Positions 1 to 7,511 of a stretch of 41,070 nucleotides of DNA are shown here, piece after piece. Source of the stretch: Anaerolineae bacterium (GTDB taxonomy: Bacteria > Chloroflexota > Anaerolineae > DUEN01). The translations under genes were made by a program, and so were the position numbers. The notes beneath the pieces were generated by a model that did not search any database, was not told where the DNA came from, and was given only the letters and a program-made list of their open reading frames with translations. The stretch lies in contig JANXBS010000027.1 of the NCBI GenBank assembly GCA_025060615.1, positions 1 to 41,070 of the forward strand, read 5' to 3'. Position 1 is the first letter of the stretch. Every line of letters begins with the position of its first letter.

Positions 1-1
1 C

Positions 2-883
2 GACCCGGCAAAGCAGGACTTCACGCTTCACGTCTCACGCTTCACGCTTTCCGTGTTGGGGAACCGTCATTCCCTCCCCACCCTCATCCGCCAGCATTGC
101 ATTGATACTCTTATCCTGGCCATCACCCACGAAGTCAACGGCGAACTCCTGCAGGTCCTGATGGACTGCCTGGAACTGGGGGTGGAAATTGTGCCCATGC
201 CGGTGCTCTACGAGCAACTGACTGGCCGGGTGCCCATTGAACATGTGGGGAGCAACTGGTATGTGGCGATGCCCATCCACCACCCCCTGATCCGTCCGTT
301 CAACCAGATTGTGAAAAGGGCTCTGGACATCGTGGGTGCCACCCTGGGCCTGGTTTTCCTGGCGCTGGCGTTTCCCTTCATCGCCCTGGCCATCTACATA
401 GACTCGCCGGGCCCCATCTTCTACGTCCAGGAGCGGGTGGGGCAGGGCGGGCGCGTTTTCCGGGCCTACAAGTTCCGGACGATGGTCCCGGATGCAGAGA
501 AAGGGCAGGCCGTGTGGGCCCAGAAGAACGACCCGCGCGTGACCCGGGTCGGTCGTATCCTCCGTAAGACCCACATAGACGAGTTCCCGCAGTTCCTCAA
601 CATTCTCAAAGGGGAGATGAGCGCGGTGGGTCCCCGGCCGGAGCGGCCGGAATTCGTGGAGGAACTGGCCCGGGAGATCCCCTTCTACCGGGTGCGCCAC
701 GCCGTCAAGCCCGGCATGGCCGGATGGGCGCTGGTGAAATACGGCTACGCCTCTTCCAAAGAGGACACCGTTATCAAATTACAATACGACCTCTACTACA
801 TCAAGCACTGGTCGCTCTGGCTGGACCTGGTGATTCTGCTCAAGACGGTCCTGGACGCGCTGACTCTACGCGGGCGCGCATAA
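2..883 (+). CDS. Polyprenyl glycosylphosphotransferase (sugar transferase), 5' end outside window
   Basis: Membrane enzyme that moves a sugar-1-phosphate from a nucleotide sugar to undecaprenyl phosphate, the priming step of exopolysaccharide or O-antigen synthesis. The C-terminal catalytic domain is clear: one membrane helix (about 276-390), the KFRTM motif, the HIDEFPQF segment, VGPRPERPEF and the KPGMAGWALV region. Before it lies the end of the CoA-binding-like sensor domain typical of long family members. The frame has no stop back to the left edge, and DPAKQ at the edge fits the family, so the gene is taken as 5'-truncated by the window. A GTG at 53 is an internal codon. The segment between DPAKQ and VLGNRH is coded by four 7-bp repeats (20-47). 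Ends with TAA at 881. Family call is secure; the sugar is unknown. Confidence 0.9.
   Translation, partial: DPAKQDFTLHVSRFTLSVLGNRHSLPTLIRQHCIDTLILAITHEVNGELLQVLMDCLELGVEIVPMPVLYEQLTGRVPIEHVGSNWYVAMPIHHPLIRPFNQIVKRALDIVGATLGLVFLALAFPFIALAIYIDSPGPIFYVQERVGQGGRVFRAYKFRTMVPDAEKGQAVWAQKNDPRVTRVGRILRKTHIDEFPQFLNILKGEMSAVGPRPERPEFVEELAREIPFYRVRHAVKPGMAGWALVKYGYASSKEDTVIKLQYDLYYIKHWSLWLDLVILLKTVLDALTLRGRA
20..47. repeat. Four tandem heptamers (consensus YTCACGY) inside a coding region
   Basis: Positions 20-26, 27-33, 34-40 and 41-47 read TTCACGC, TTCACGT, CTCACGC, TTCACGC. The array is in frame inside the sugar transferase gene and replaces the usual short linker before the VLG motif. The heptamer period recalls the second repeat in this window at 7424-7473. 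Confidence 0.7.
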
Positions 884-1210
884 GCGCAGAGGGGCGGAAG
901 TCCGGAGGCGCAGAGAGGGTGGAGAAGGGGAGCGTTCGCAGTCCCTGAACTCATCTCCACCCACTACGTTATCTATATCCTCCTGCGGGTCCCGGCGATG
1001 TTTCAAGCTGGACTCTGGTTAAAACGAATCGAGCATAAGACTTCTCCTGAGTGGGATAGGCCAAAAGCCATTCGACCGATTCACAAGTGTATGCATGATA
1101 TGGGTTGGAAACCACGTGGCGACCGTGGACATGCGACTTTAGCTGCGGGGGAAGACGGCCCGACGCCTCAACCACCATCGGCCGCTAGTGGCTTTTTCGC
1201 GAATGTCCAG
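884..1210. other. Non-coding stretch between sugar transferase and lacI-type gene
   Basis: About 330 bases without a convincing gene. Open frames here have no ribosome site and no family resemblance. The first 40 bases hold a short imperfect direct repeat (GCGCAGAG at 884 and again near 909). No terminator with a T tract was seen. Confidence 0.5.
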
Positions 1211-1239
1211 TTGACATATTAGCTTCTCTATGTTAGAAT
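1211..1239 (+). promoter_or_regulatory. Sigma-70 type promoter of the LacI-family gene
   Basis: TTGACA at 1211-1216 and TAGAAT at 1234-1239 are separated by exactly 17 bases. Transcription should start near 1246. This excludes a TTG start at 1243 and supports the GTG at 1288. Confidence 0.8.
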
Positions 1240-1287
1240 ACGTTGTACAGCATACGATTGCAATATACGACATGGGGAAATGCTAGC

Positions 1288-2325
1288 GTGCCTCGCAAGC
1301 ATAGCGGCCAGCCAACCTCAATCACCATGCGCGATGTGGCCCGGGTCGCCAACGTCTCTCAGAGCACCGTCTCCCGCGTTTTGAATCGTTCCGCCTCCCC
1401 CATTCCCATCGGTGAGGAGACTCGCCAGCGGGTCCTCGCTGCCATTGAGCAATTGGGATATCGCCCTAATGTCTACGCCAGAAGCCTGCGTGGCCAGAAG
1501 ACGCGCATGATCGCCATGATGATCGCCGACATCTCTAACCCCTTTTACCATCCTATGGTGCGTGCTGTGCAGGATGTGGCGCATCAGCATCACTACGACG
1601 TGATGGTGGCCAATTCGGATCACCTGCGCGAGAACGAGGAGCATTTCTGTGATGCGATCATCCGGCGGCCCGTGGATGGCATCGTCATCGTACCTTATCA
1701 CCTTACTGAGGAAGAATTAGACCGGTTGATAGAGCGCACCGGGGTGGCCATCGCCTGTCTAGGCCAGCACATCTCTCACCCCCGTGTGGATGTGGTCTTT
1801 GGCAACGACGGGGAGGCCACCTACGAGGCGGTGCGCTGGCTGATTGAACAGCGCGGCCATCGGCGCATCGGCTTCATCGGCGTCACCATGGCCTTCTCAG
1901 CCGGCGCTCGCCGTTATCAGAACTTCCGACGTGCTATGGATGAAGCTGGCTTGTCCGTCCCAACTGAGTATGTAGTTCAGGGGGATTGGTCATTCGAGAG
2001 TGGACAAGTGGCCATGCGCGCCCTTCTCACCCTGCCCACACCGCCGACAGCGGTCTTCGCCTGTAATGACAACATGGCTATCGGCGCCCTGATGGCCGCT
2101 CAGGAGATGGGATGGCGGGTGCCGGACGATATAGCCATCGTGGGCTTTGACAACATCCCACCCGGATCATGGATCCGTCCCCGTTTGACCACTGTCGCTC
2201 AATATCCTCGGGAGATCGGGCAGCGATTGGCGGAAGCCTTATTCGAGCGAATTGAGGGCAACTATAGCGGGCCAGGGCGTCGCTTCGAGGTCCCCTGTCG
2301 CCTGATCGTGCGCGAGTCAGCGTAG
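1288..2325 (+). CDS. LacI/GalR-family transcriptional regulator
   Basis: 345 residues. The N-terminal LacI helix-turn-helix is clear ([20 protein letters not shown], about residues 13-32), with the hinge helix region ending [12 protein letters not shown] periplasmic-binding-protein-like sugar domain follows ([33 protein letters not shown]). GTG at 1288 is chosen because GGGGA lies 9 bases upstream, the promoter starts RNA near 1246, and the protein then begins close to the helix-turn-helix as in the family. It lies just ahead of the sugar ABC and glycosidase genes on the same strand, so it most likely represses them in response to a sugar. I could not find a convincing palindromic operator with a central CG. 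Confidence 0.93.
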   Translation: MPRKHSGQPTSITMRDVARVANVSQSTVSRVLNRSASPIPIGEETRQRVLAAIEQLGYRPNVYARSLRGQKTRMIAMMIADISNPFYHPMVRAVQDVAHQHHYDVMVANSDHLRENEEHFCDAIIRRPVDGIVIVPYHLTEEELDRLIERTGVAIACLGQHISHPRVDVVFGNDGEATYEAVRWLIEQRGHRRIGFIGVTMAFSAGARRYQNFRRAMDEAGLSVPTEYVVQGDWSFESGQVAMRALLTLPTPPTAVFACNDNMAIGALMAAQEMGWRVPDDIAIVGFDNIPPGSWIRPRLTTVAQYPREIGQRLAEALFERIEGNYSGPGRRFEVPCRLIVRESA

Positions 2326-2409
2326 TTCTCCACCCATGGCAAGCTACGCTATCATGGCTTTAGCCTGGCGTCAGAAGGGCCACGGCCTGTCGGATCCTGT
2401 ATCTTTGAT

Positions 2410-2425
2410 AAGGAGGAGGTGATCC
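2410..2425 (+). promoter_or_regulatory. Very strong Shine-Dalgarno-like site far ahead of the binding-protein gene
   Basis: The bases 2414-2425 (AGGAGGTGATCC) are a 12-base perfect complement of the conserved 3' end of bacterial 16S rRNA. The site sits about 80 bases ahead of the lipoprotein ATG, which has its own AGGAGGA at 2493. A TTG at 2431 could open a 36-codon frame running to TGA at 2539-2541, overlapping the start of the next gene. Whether it is a leader peptide or a ribosome standby site is unknown. Confidence 0.4.
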
Positions 2426-2504
2426 GATCGTTGGGGGTGGTTAAGCAAATCTGCGTGCTCTTTTATGGGTTGACCGCATCAACTCTTTTTCCAGGAGGAT
2501 CTCT

Positions 2505-3905
2505 ATGTTTCAGCAAAGACTTTCCCGCCGAGAATTCTTGAAGACCAGTGGTCTCGTGGTAGCCTCAGCTGCGTTGGCGGCTTGCGCCGCGCCAGCGGCT
2601 CCAGCCACGCCAGCCGCTGAGAAAGCGGAAGAGGCCCCCCCTGTTGAGCCTACGCCTGTGCCAACGGTCGCCGTAAACGTGTATGGTGCTACAGAAAAGC
2701 CCGTGGTCCTGTGGCATGGTCTGACAGGGGCGGATGGAGCCACGTTCGCCACGCTGCTGCAGAAATACGCCGAAGAGAATCCCGATCAAGGAGTCCGTTC
2801 CGAGGCCTACGTCTGGGACGTGTTCTTCCAGAAGTTCCCCACCGCCGTGGCTGCTGGCACACCGCCGGATATGGCGATCTTCCACGCGGCAGAGGTGCCG
2901 CAGATGACGTCTCAAGGCCTTATGATGCCATTGGACGACGTCTATACCGCTATGCAAATTCCCAAGGATGACTTCCTCAAGACCGTCATGGACGTGATCA
3001 CTATCGAAGGCAAGACGATGGCAGTGCCGTTCGACACCCACGGCTGGACCTGCTTTGTGAACACCAAAGTGGTTAAAGAGGCCGGTCTAGATCCTGAGAA
3101 TCTGCCCAAGAACGGTGAGGAGTTCATCGCTTGGGCCAAGCGGATCACGGTGGATGAATCCGGGAGACACCCTGACGAGGATGGTTTTAACCCGGACAAG
3201 ACTAAAATCTGGGCGTTCTGGTACACCTGGCCACGCTTCACGATGCCTACAACATGGTTCCAATATGGTGGTGGCCCGTTCAATCCACAGACCAATAAAG
3301 CGACGCTGAACACTGCGGAGAGCATTGCGGCCGTTCAGTACTGGCACGACTTGATGTACAAGCATCATGTAGTTCCACCTGCCTTACCTGGAGTGCCATG
3401 GGCCGGCGATGTGTATAAAACTGACTCGTTGGCCATCATGTGGGAGGGCACCTGGAGCCTGAACTACTTCAGGGACAATCCAGATGTGGCTGAGCATACC
3501 ATCTGTGTGCCCATCAATTCGTTGGCTCCCGACGGAAAGCAGGGACAGAAGATTGACTCACACATCTTCTGTATCCCAACTGGTGTCCAACAAGATGGTG
3601 TCGAGCGCGCCTCTAAGTTGATCAAATGGCTGCTGGATCATAACGCGTTGTGGGGCACTTCAGGGCAAATCCCGGCACGCTTGTCCGCTCAAAAAGATCC
3701 CATGGTGCAAGAGATATGGTCAGTCAAGGCCAGCGCTGAAGCGTTCAGCAAGTTTGGCCGCACCGACTTCCCGCACAAGGCTTTCATCGAGATCCAAACT
3801 GCTTGGGAATCCGCTGTCAGCGCTGCCCTGGCGAACACCACGCCGCTAGAGGAGGCATTGAACATCGGTAATCAGCAGATCCAATCCATTCTCGATCGCG
3901 GCTAA
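2505..3905 (+). CDS. ABC sugar-binding lipoprotein (CUT1 family, extracellular solute-binding family 1)
   Basis: 466 residues. It binds a carbohydrate outside the membrane and delivers it to the two permeases coded next. The N-terminus has a twin-arginine motif (SRREFLK, residues 7-13) and a lipobox ending LAAC with Cys27, so it is probably exported folded by Tat and lipid-anchored. An Ala/Pro linker follows (about 28-55), then a family 1 binding fold with the typical KTMAVPF and [11 protein letters not shown]-like segments. ATG at 2505 has AGGAGGA 5 bases upstream. No ATPase gene follows, so a shared MsmK-like ATPase elsewhere must energise uptake. The ligand is not visible from sequence; the arabinofuranosidase neighbour suggests arabinose-bearing oligosaccharides. 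Confidence 0.92.
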   Translation: MFQQRLSRREFLKTSGLVVASAALAACAAPAAPATPAAEKAEEAPPVEPTPVPTVAVNVYGATEKPVVLWHGLTGADGATFATLLQKYAEENPDQGVRSEAYVWDVFFQKFPTAVAAGTPPDMAIFHAAEVPQMTSQGLMMPLDDVYTAMQIPKDDFLKTVMDVITIEGKTMAVPFDTHGWTCFVNTKVVKEAGLDPENLPKNGEEFIAWAKRITVDESGRHPDEDGFNPDKTKIWAFWYTWPRFTMPTTWFQYGGGPFNPQTNKATLNTAESIAAVQYWHDLMYKHHVVPPALPGVPWAGDVYKTDSLAIMWEGTWSLNYFRDNPDVAEHTICVPINSLAPDGKQGQKIDSHIFCIPTGVQQDGVERASKLIKWLLDHNALWGTSGQIPARLSAQKDPMVQEIWSVKASAEAFSKFGRTDFPHKAFIEIQTAWESAVSAALANTTPLEEALNIGNQQIQSILDRG

Positions 3906-3981
3906 TAGCCCGCCATACCATCCCCGCTCTTCTGATAGCGAGAGGAGTGGGATTCCCCCTTTCTATGCCGAAATCCCGCTG

Positions 3982-4010
3982 GGTAGGTGAAGAGAATATC
4001 TTCACCTACC
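3982..4010 (+). other. Perfect 12-bp intercistronic hairpin between binding protein and permease
   Basis: GGTAGGTGAAGA (3982-3993) and TCTTCACCTACC (3999-4010) pair perfectly around a 5-base loop. No T tract follows, so it is not a classical terminator. Such hairpins often protect the binding-protein mRNA and lower permease expression. A second stem, TGCTATC (4022-4028) with GATAGCA (4040-4046), lies just before the permease start and overlaps its likely ribosome site GGGGAG. Confidence 0.75.
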
Positions 4011-4051
4011 TACAAACATTTTGCTATCCGATTCGGGGAGATAGCATAAAG

Positions 4052-4984
4052 ATGACAGCCATTCGGTCGCTCTCGATCAAGGTGGCCTCTAGAAACAAAC
4101 GGTGGAGCCGATTACGGCAACAACTGCCAAACTATCTGTTTATCCTGCCACACTTGATCCTGTTTACCGTCTTCCTGGCTTGGCCGATCGTGCGTGGTTT
4201 GCAGATCAGCGCCTACGACTGGAAGATCATGCTGCCGTTTAAGGATCAAAAATTCATTGGCTTAGCCAATTTCATAGCGCTGTGGAATGATCCCCTGTGG
4301 TGGAAAGTGCTAAGCAACACGGTAAAGTTCACCCTAATGACCCTAGCACTGAACACGTTGTTCCCGCTCTTTGTGGCCGTCGCACTGAAACAAAATTTCC
4401 GTGGGCGAGATTTCTTCCGGACGCTCTTCTTTGCTACTAGCCTCCTCTCCGTTTCGGCTATGGCTATCATTACAGCGCGTATCTGGGATCCCCAGCGCGG
4501 TATTTTGAATTATCTGCTCGTGGATATCCTGAATCTGCCTCGCATTCAATGGCTGGGAAATGCCAAGACAGTGCTGCCCACCCTGGCGGTTACAACTGTA
4601 TGGTGGACGTTTGGATTTCCAATGCTAGCATTTCTCACCGCTCTGCAAAATATTCCGGAGCAAATCTATGAGGCGGCTAAGATCGATGGAGCTGGTCCTT
4701 GGCAGACCTTTACCCGGATCACGCTGCCACTGATCACGCCCACGACGCTCTTCGTGGTATCCACGCAGTTCATCGCGCAAATGCAGATGTTTGGGCAGGC
4801 ATACATCCTTACAGGCGGTGGCCCTGGCCACGAATCCCGCACGGTGATGATCTACCTGTATGAGACGGCCTGGAAATTCTTCCGGATCGGCTATGCTTCT
4901 ACAATGGCTGTGGTGATGGCAGCCCTCATGATTGTCGCAACGCGCGTTTGGTTCGCCCTGTTCCGAAACCGATTTGAGTACTAG
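4052..4984 (+). CDS. ABC sugar permease 1 (MalF/UgpA type)
   Basis: 310 residues with about six membrane helices. The EAA loop is clear ([20 protein letters not shown]) and contacts the ATPase. N-terminal [21 protein letters not shown] is typical for the first helix of CUT1 permeases. The open frame extends to 3947, but that would put the start before the hairpin at 3982. ATG at 4052, with GGGGAG 11 bases upstream, gives the normal family length. It follows the binding-protein gene and is 9 bases from the second permease. Confidence 0.92.
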   Translation: MTAIRSLSIKVASRNKRWSRLRQQLPNYLFILPHLILFTVFLAWPIVRGLQISAYDWKIMLPFKDQKFIGLANFIALWNDPLWWKVLSNTVKFTLMTLALNTLFPLFVAVALKQNFRGRDFFRTLFFATSLLSVSAMAIITARIWDPQRGILNYLLVDILNLPRIQWLGNAKTVLPTLAVTTVWWTFGFPMLAFLTALQNIPEQIYEAAKIDGAGPWQTFTRITLPLITPTTLFVVSTQFIAQMQMFGQAYILTGGGPGHESRTVMIYLYETAWKFFRIGYASTMAVVMAALMIVATRVWFALFRNRFEY

Positions 4985-4993
4985 GAGTACTTT

Positions 4994-5866
4994 ATGTCCA
5001 ACCGGGTCTCGACTCGTGTGATTCCTCTGCTGCGATTCCGCATTTCGCTTTCAACTGTTTTGCTCTGGCTCGTCCTGACGCCTATCGGAATTACGCTGGT
5101 AGTGCCCGTTTGGTACATGGTAGCTAAGGCCTTTACGCCGGAGATCAATCAGCTCAAGTGGCCGATCGTTTGGGTACCCGATCCTTTTACCCTGGAGAAC
5201 TTCAAGCATATCTTCGCCGACAAGACATTGCCGATCATGCGTTGGATGGCGAACAGCTTCCTTGTGACAGGCGTTGGGACCGCGTTGGTGTTGTTTCTTT
5301 CCTCGCTGAGCGCCTATGGCTTCGCCCGGCTTCAGTTCCCCGGCCGTGATCTGATTTTCTTTATCCTCCTCATTAGCATGATGGTGCCGGGCGTTGCTAC
5401 TCTAATCCCTACTTTTCTGCTGTTACGCGATCTCCGGTTGCTGGACAACTACCTTTCCCTGTGGCTCCCTGGCGCTGCTAGCGTAGGGGCAATCTTCTTC
5501 CTGCGACAGCAGTTCTTTGCTATACCCCGTGAGCTAGAGGACGCCGCGGTGATTGATGGTGCTGGGCGATTCCGCGTGTTCTGGCAAGTCTGTTTGCCTC
5601 TAGTGCAGTCAGCGCTGATTGCGCAGGGTATCTTGACCGCTATGGCTTTCTGGAACGATCTGTATTGGCCACTAATCACGTTGAGCACCCGCGAGTTATT
5701 AACTTTGCCTGTAGGCTTGATGGTACTTAGCCAGGGCAGCTATATCCAGCGCGGGTTAGCTTTTGCCGGCGGTTTTATCGCCACCGTTCCTCCTTTGCTG
5801 ATTTATGCCATTTTCCAACGCCAGATCATTCAAGGTATGGCTACAGCTGGCCTAGCCGGCCGGTGA
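4994..5866 (+). CDS. ABC sugar permease 2 (MalG/UgpE type)
   Basis: 290 residues with six predicted helices. The conserved cytoplasmic loop reads [20 protein letters not shown], the EAA motif of the MalG side, and the C-terminus ends [15 protein letters not shown] as in this family. ATG at 4994 has AGGAG 7 bases upstream. It forms the membrane channel with the first permease. The transporter lacks its own ATPase gene here. Confidence 0.92.
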   Translation: MSNRVSTRVIPLLRFRISLSTVLLWLVLTPIGITLVVPVWYMVAKAFTPEINQLKWPIVWVPDPFTLENFKHIFADKTLPIMRWMANSFLVTGVGTALVLFLSSLSAYGFARLQFPGRDLIFFILLISMMVPGVATLIPTFLLLRDLRLLDNYLSLWLPGAASVGAIFFLRQQFFAIPRELEDAAVIDGAGRFRVFWQVCLPLVQSALIAQGILTAMAFWNDLYWPLITLSTRELLTLPVGLMVLSQGSYIQRGLAFAGGFIATVPPLLIYAIFQRQIIQGMATAGLAGR

Positions 5867-5919
5867 TCTCAGGATCCAAGGCCTCACGCCTCATCCTATC
5901 ATGCCCCAAGGTGAATCAA

Positions 5920-7410
5920 ATGACTCAACTCGCCCAAATCTATCTCGACATCCACCGCGTCATCGGCGAGGTCTCGCCGCTGTTGTTCGGGGGCTTCGCC
6001 GAGCATATGGGCCGCTGCATCTACGGCGGCATCTACGATCCCCAGTCGCCCCACGCCGACGAGGACGGACTGCGCACCGACGTGCTGGCCGCGCTCCGGG
6101 AGCTGGGCTACACCATCATCCGCTACCCGGGCGGCAACTTCCTCAGCGGCTATAACTGGCTCGACGGCGTCGGACCTAAAGCGCAGCGTCCACGCCGCCG
6201 CGACCTGGCCTGGCAGTCCATCGAGACTAACCAGTTCGGCACCAACGAGTTCATGGTCTTCTGCCGAAAAATCGGCGCGCGGCCCATGCTAGGGGTAAAC
6301 CTCGGGACGGGCACCATCGAGTCCGCTGCTAACCTGGTGGAATATTGCAACGCGCCCACTGGCACGTACTATGCCGACCTGCGCGCCGCCCACGGGTTCC
6401 CGGAACCCCACGGCGTGAAATACTGGTGTCTGGGCAACGAGATGGACGGCCCATGGCAGATCGGCCATTTGGACGCAGTGGACTACGCCAAAAAGGCCCG
6501 CGAGGCCGCCAAGATGATGCGCTGGCACGACCCCTCCATTCAGCTCGTGCTCTGCGGCTCGTCTAATGATGAGATGCCTACCTTCCCGGAATGGGATCGC
6601 ATCGTGCTCGAGACGTGTTGGGATCAAGTGGACTATCTCTCCATCCACATGTATGTGAGCAACCACTACGAGCAGGATACGCCCAGCTATCTGGCCCTGG
6701 CCAAGCGTTTCGAGGAATTCGTAGACACGATGGCCGGCACGCTGCGCTATGTGAAGGCCAAAAACCGCAGTAAACACGAGGTCTACCTCTCGTGGGACGA
6801 GTGGCAGGTCTGGCATCCCAGCGAATCGAGGGGCAACTGGACCGTAGCGCCTCACCTCGCCGAGTGCACCTATAACCTAGAAGACGCCCTTGTCGTCGCC
6901 CAGTGGCTTAACGTCTTTCTGCGCAAGTGTGACGTGGTGAAGATCGCCTGCGTAGCCCAGATCGTGAACATCATTTCTTGGTTGCAGACGACGACGGACC
7001 GCCTGCTCAAGCAGACATCGTTCTATCCGTTCCAGTTGGTGAGCAACCACGCACGCGGCAACTCCTTGGATGTGTTGGTGCGAGCACCCCGCTATGAAAC
7101 GAAAAAGTACGGCGATGTGCCGATCCTGGATGTGGCCGCCACGCATGATCCCGCCACTGGCGCGCAGGCGATCTTTATCGTCAACCGCAGCCTGACAGAG
7201 CCGATGGCCACCGAGGTAATCTGGCAGAGTGGAGCACCTCAACAGGTCGTTCGGGCGTATCAGATCGCCGGATCCGACCCCCAACTGGCTAACACCTTCG
7301 AGAACCCTCACGTGATCGTCCCTCAGCCCCTGACTGGCCTGAGGATGGACGACAACCAACTCTCGCTCTTGTTGCCGCCGCTATCGTTCACGATGGTGGC
7401 TTTGAAGTAA
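5920..7410 (+). CDS. Alpha-L-arabinofuranosidase, glycoside hydrolase family 51
   Basis: 496 residues, no signal peptide, so cytoplasmic. Family 51 enzymes release terminal arabinofuranose from arabinan and arabinoxylan oligosaccharides with retention. The acid/base sits in [10 protein letters not shown] (Glu174) and the nucleophile in LSWDEWQVW (Glu294). This is almost the same numbering as the known Geobacillus enzyme (175 and 294), which supports ATG 5920 over the longer frame from 5863. AAGGTGA lies 5 bases upstream. The N-terminal [18 protein letters not shown] and the C-terminal beta-sandwich ending FTMVALK are typical. The DNA between 5867 and 5919 is short, so co-transcription with the transporter is likely. 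Substrate inside the family is not proved. Confidence 0.95.
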   Translation: MTQLAQIYLDIHRVIGEVSPLLFGGFAEHMGRCIYGGIYDPQSPHADEDGLRTDVLAALRELGYTIIRYPGGNFLSGYNWLDGVGPKAQRPRRRDLAWQSIETNQFGTNEFMVFCRKIGARPMLGVNLGTGTIESAANLVEYCNAPTGTYYADLRAAHGFPEPHGVKYWCLGNEMDGPWQIGHLDAVDYAKKAREAAKMMRWHDPSIQLVLCGSSNDEMPTFPEWDRIVLETCWDQVDYLSIHMYVSNHYEQDTPSYLALAKRFEEFVDTMAGTLRYVKAKNRSKHEVYLSWDEWQVWHPSESRGNWTVAPHLAECTYNLEDALVVAQWLNVFLRKCDVVKIACVAQIVNIISWLQTTTDRLLKQTSFYPFQLVSNHARGNSLDVLVRAPRYETKKYGDVPILDVAATHDPATGAQAIFIVNRSLTEPMATEVIWQSGAPQQVVRAYQIAGSDPQLANTFENPHVIVPQPLTGLRMDDNQLSLLLPPLSFTMVALK

Positions 7411-7423
7411 AAACGGGATTCGA

Positions 7424-7473
7424 CAGACGACGGACGATGGAGGATAAGGAAGCGCTCCTTCGTCCGTCGTCTG
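7424..7473. repeat. Inverted heptamer repeat / hairpin between the GH51 and GH2 genes
   Basis: CAGACGACGGACGA (7424-7437) and TCGTCCGTCGTCTG (7460-7473) are perfect 14-bp inverted arms. Each arm is itself built of 7-bp units (CGACNGA on the left, CGTCYGY on the right). The loop of 22 bases holds a smaller AAGGA/TCCTT stem. It could be a mobile or slippage-derived repeat that also acts as an mRNA hairpin inside the operon. Confidence 0.8.
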
Positions 7474-7511
7474 CCGTCTACAGATCATCCCAGTTAAGAC
7501 AGGAGATCTTC

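Noticed and set aside
3947-4051. Longer first permease starting with GTG at 3947
   Set aside because: The added 35 residues would run across the perfect intercistronic hairpin and do not resemble a permease N-terminus; ATG 4052 gives the family length and has a ribosome site.
5863-5919. GH51 start at 5863 overlapping the permease stop
   Set aside because: Residues coded there do not match the family, while ATG 5920 puts the catalytic glutamates at 174 and 294 as in known enzymes.
7437-7511. GH2 start at ATG 7437
   Set aside because: It lies in the inverted heptamer repeat; ATG 7512 has a good ribosome site and begins at the conserved sequence.
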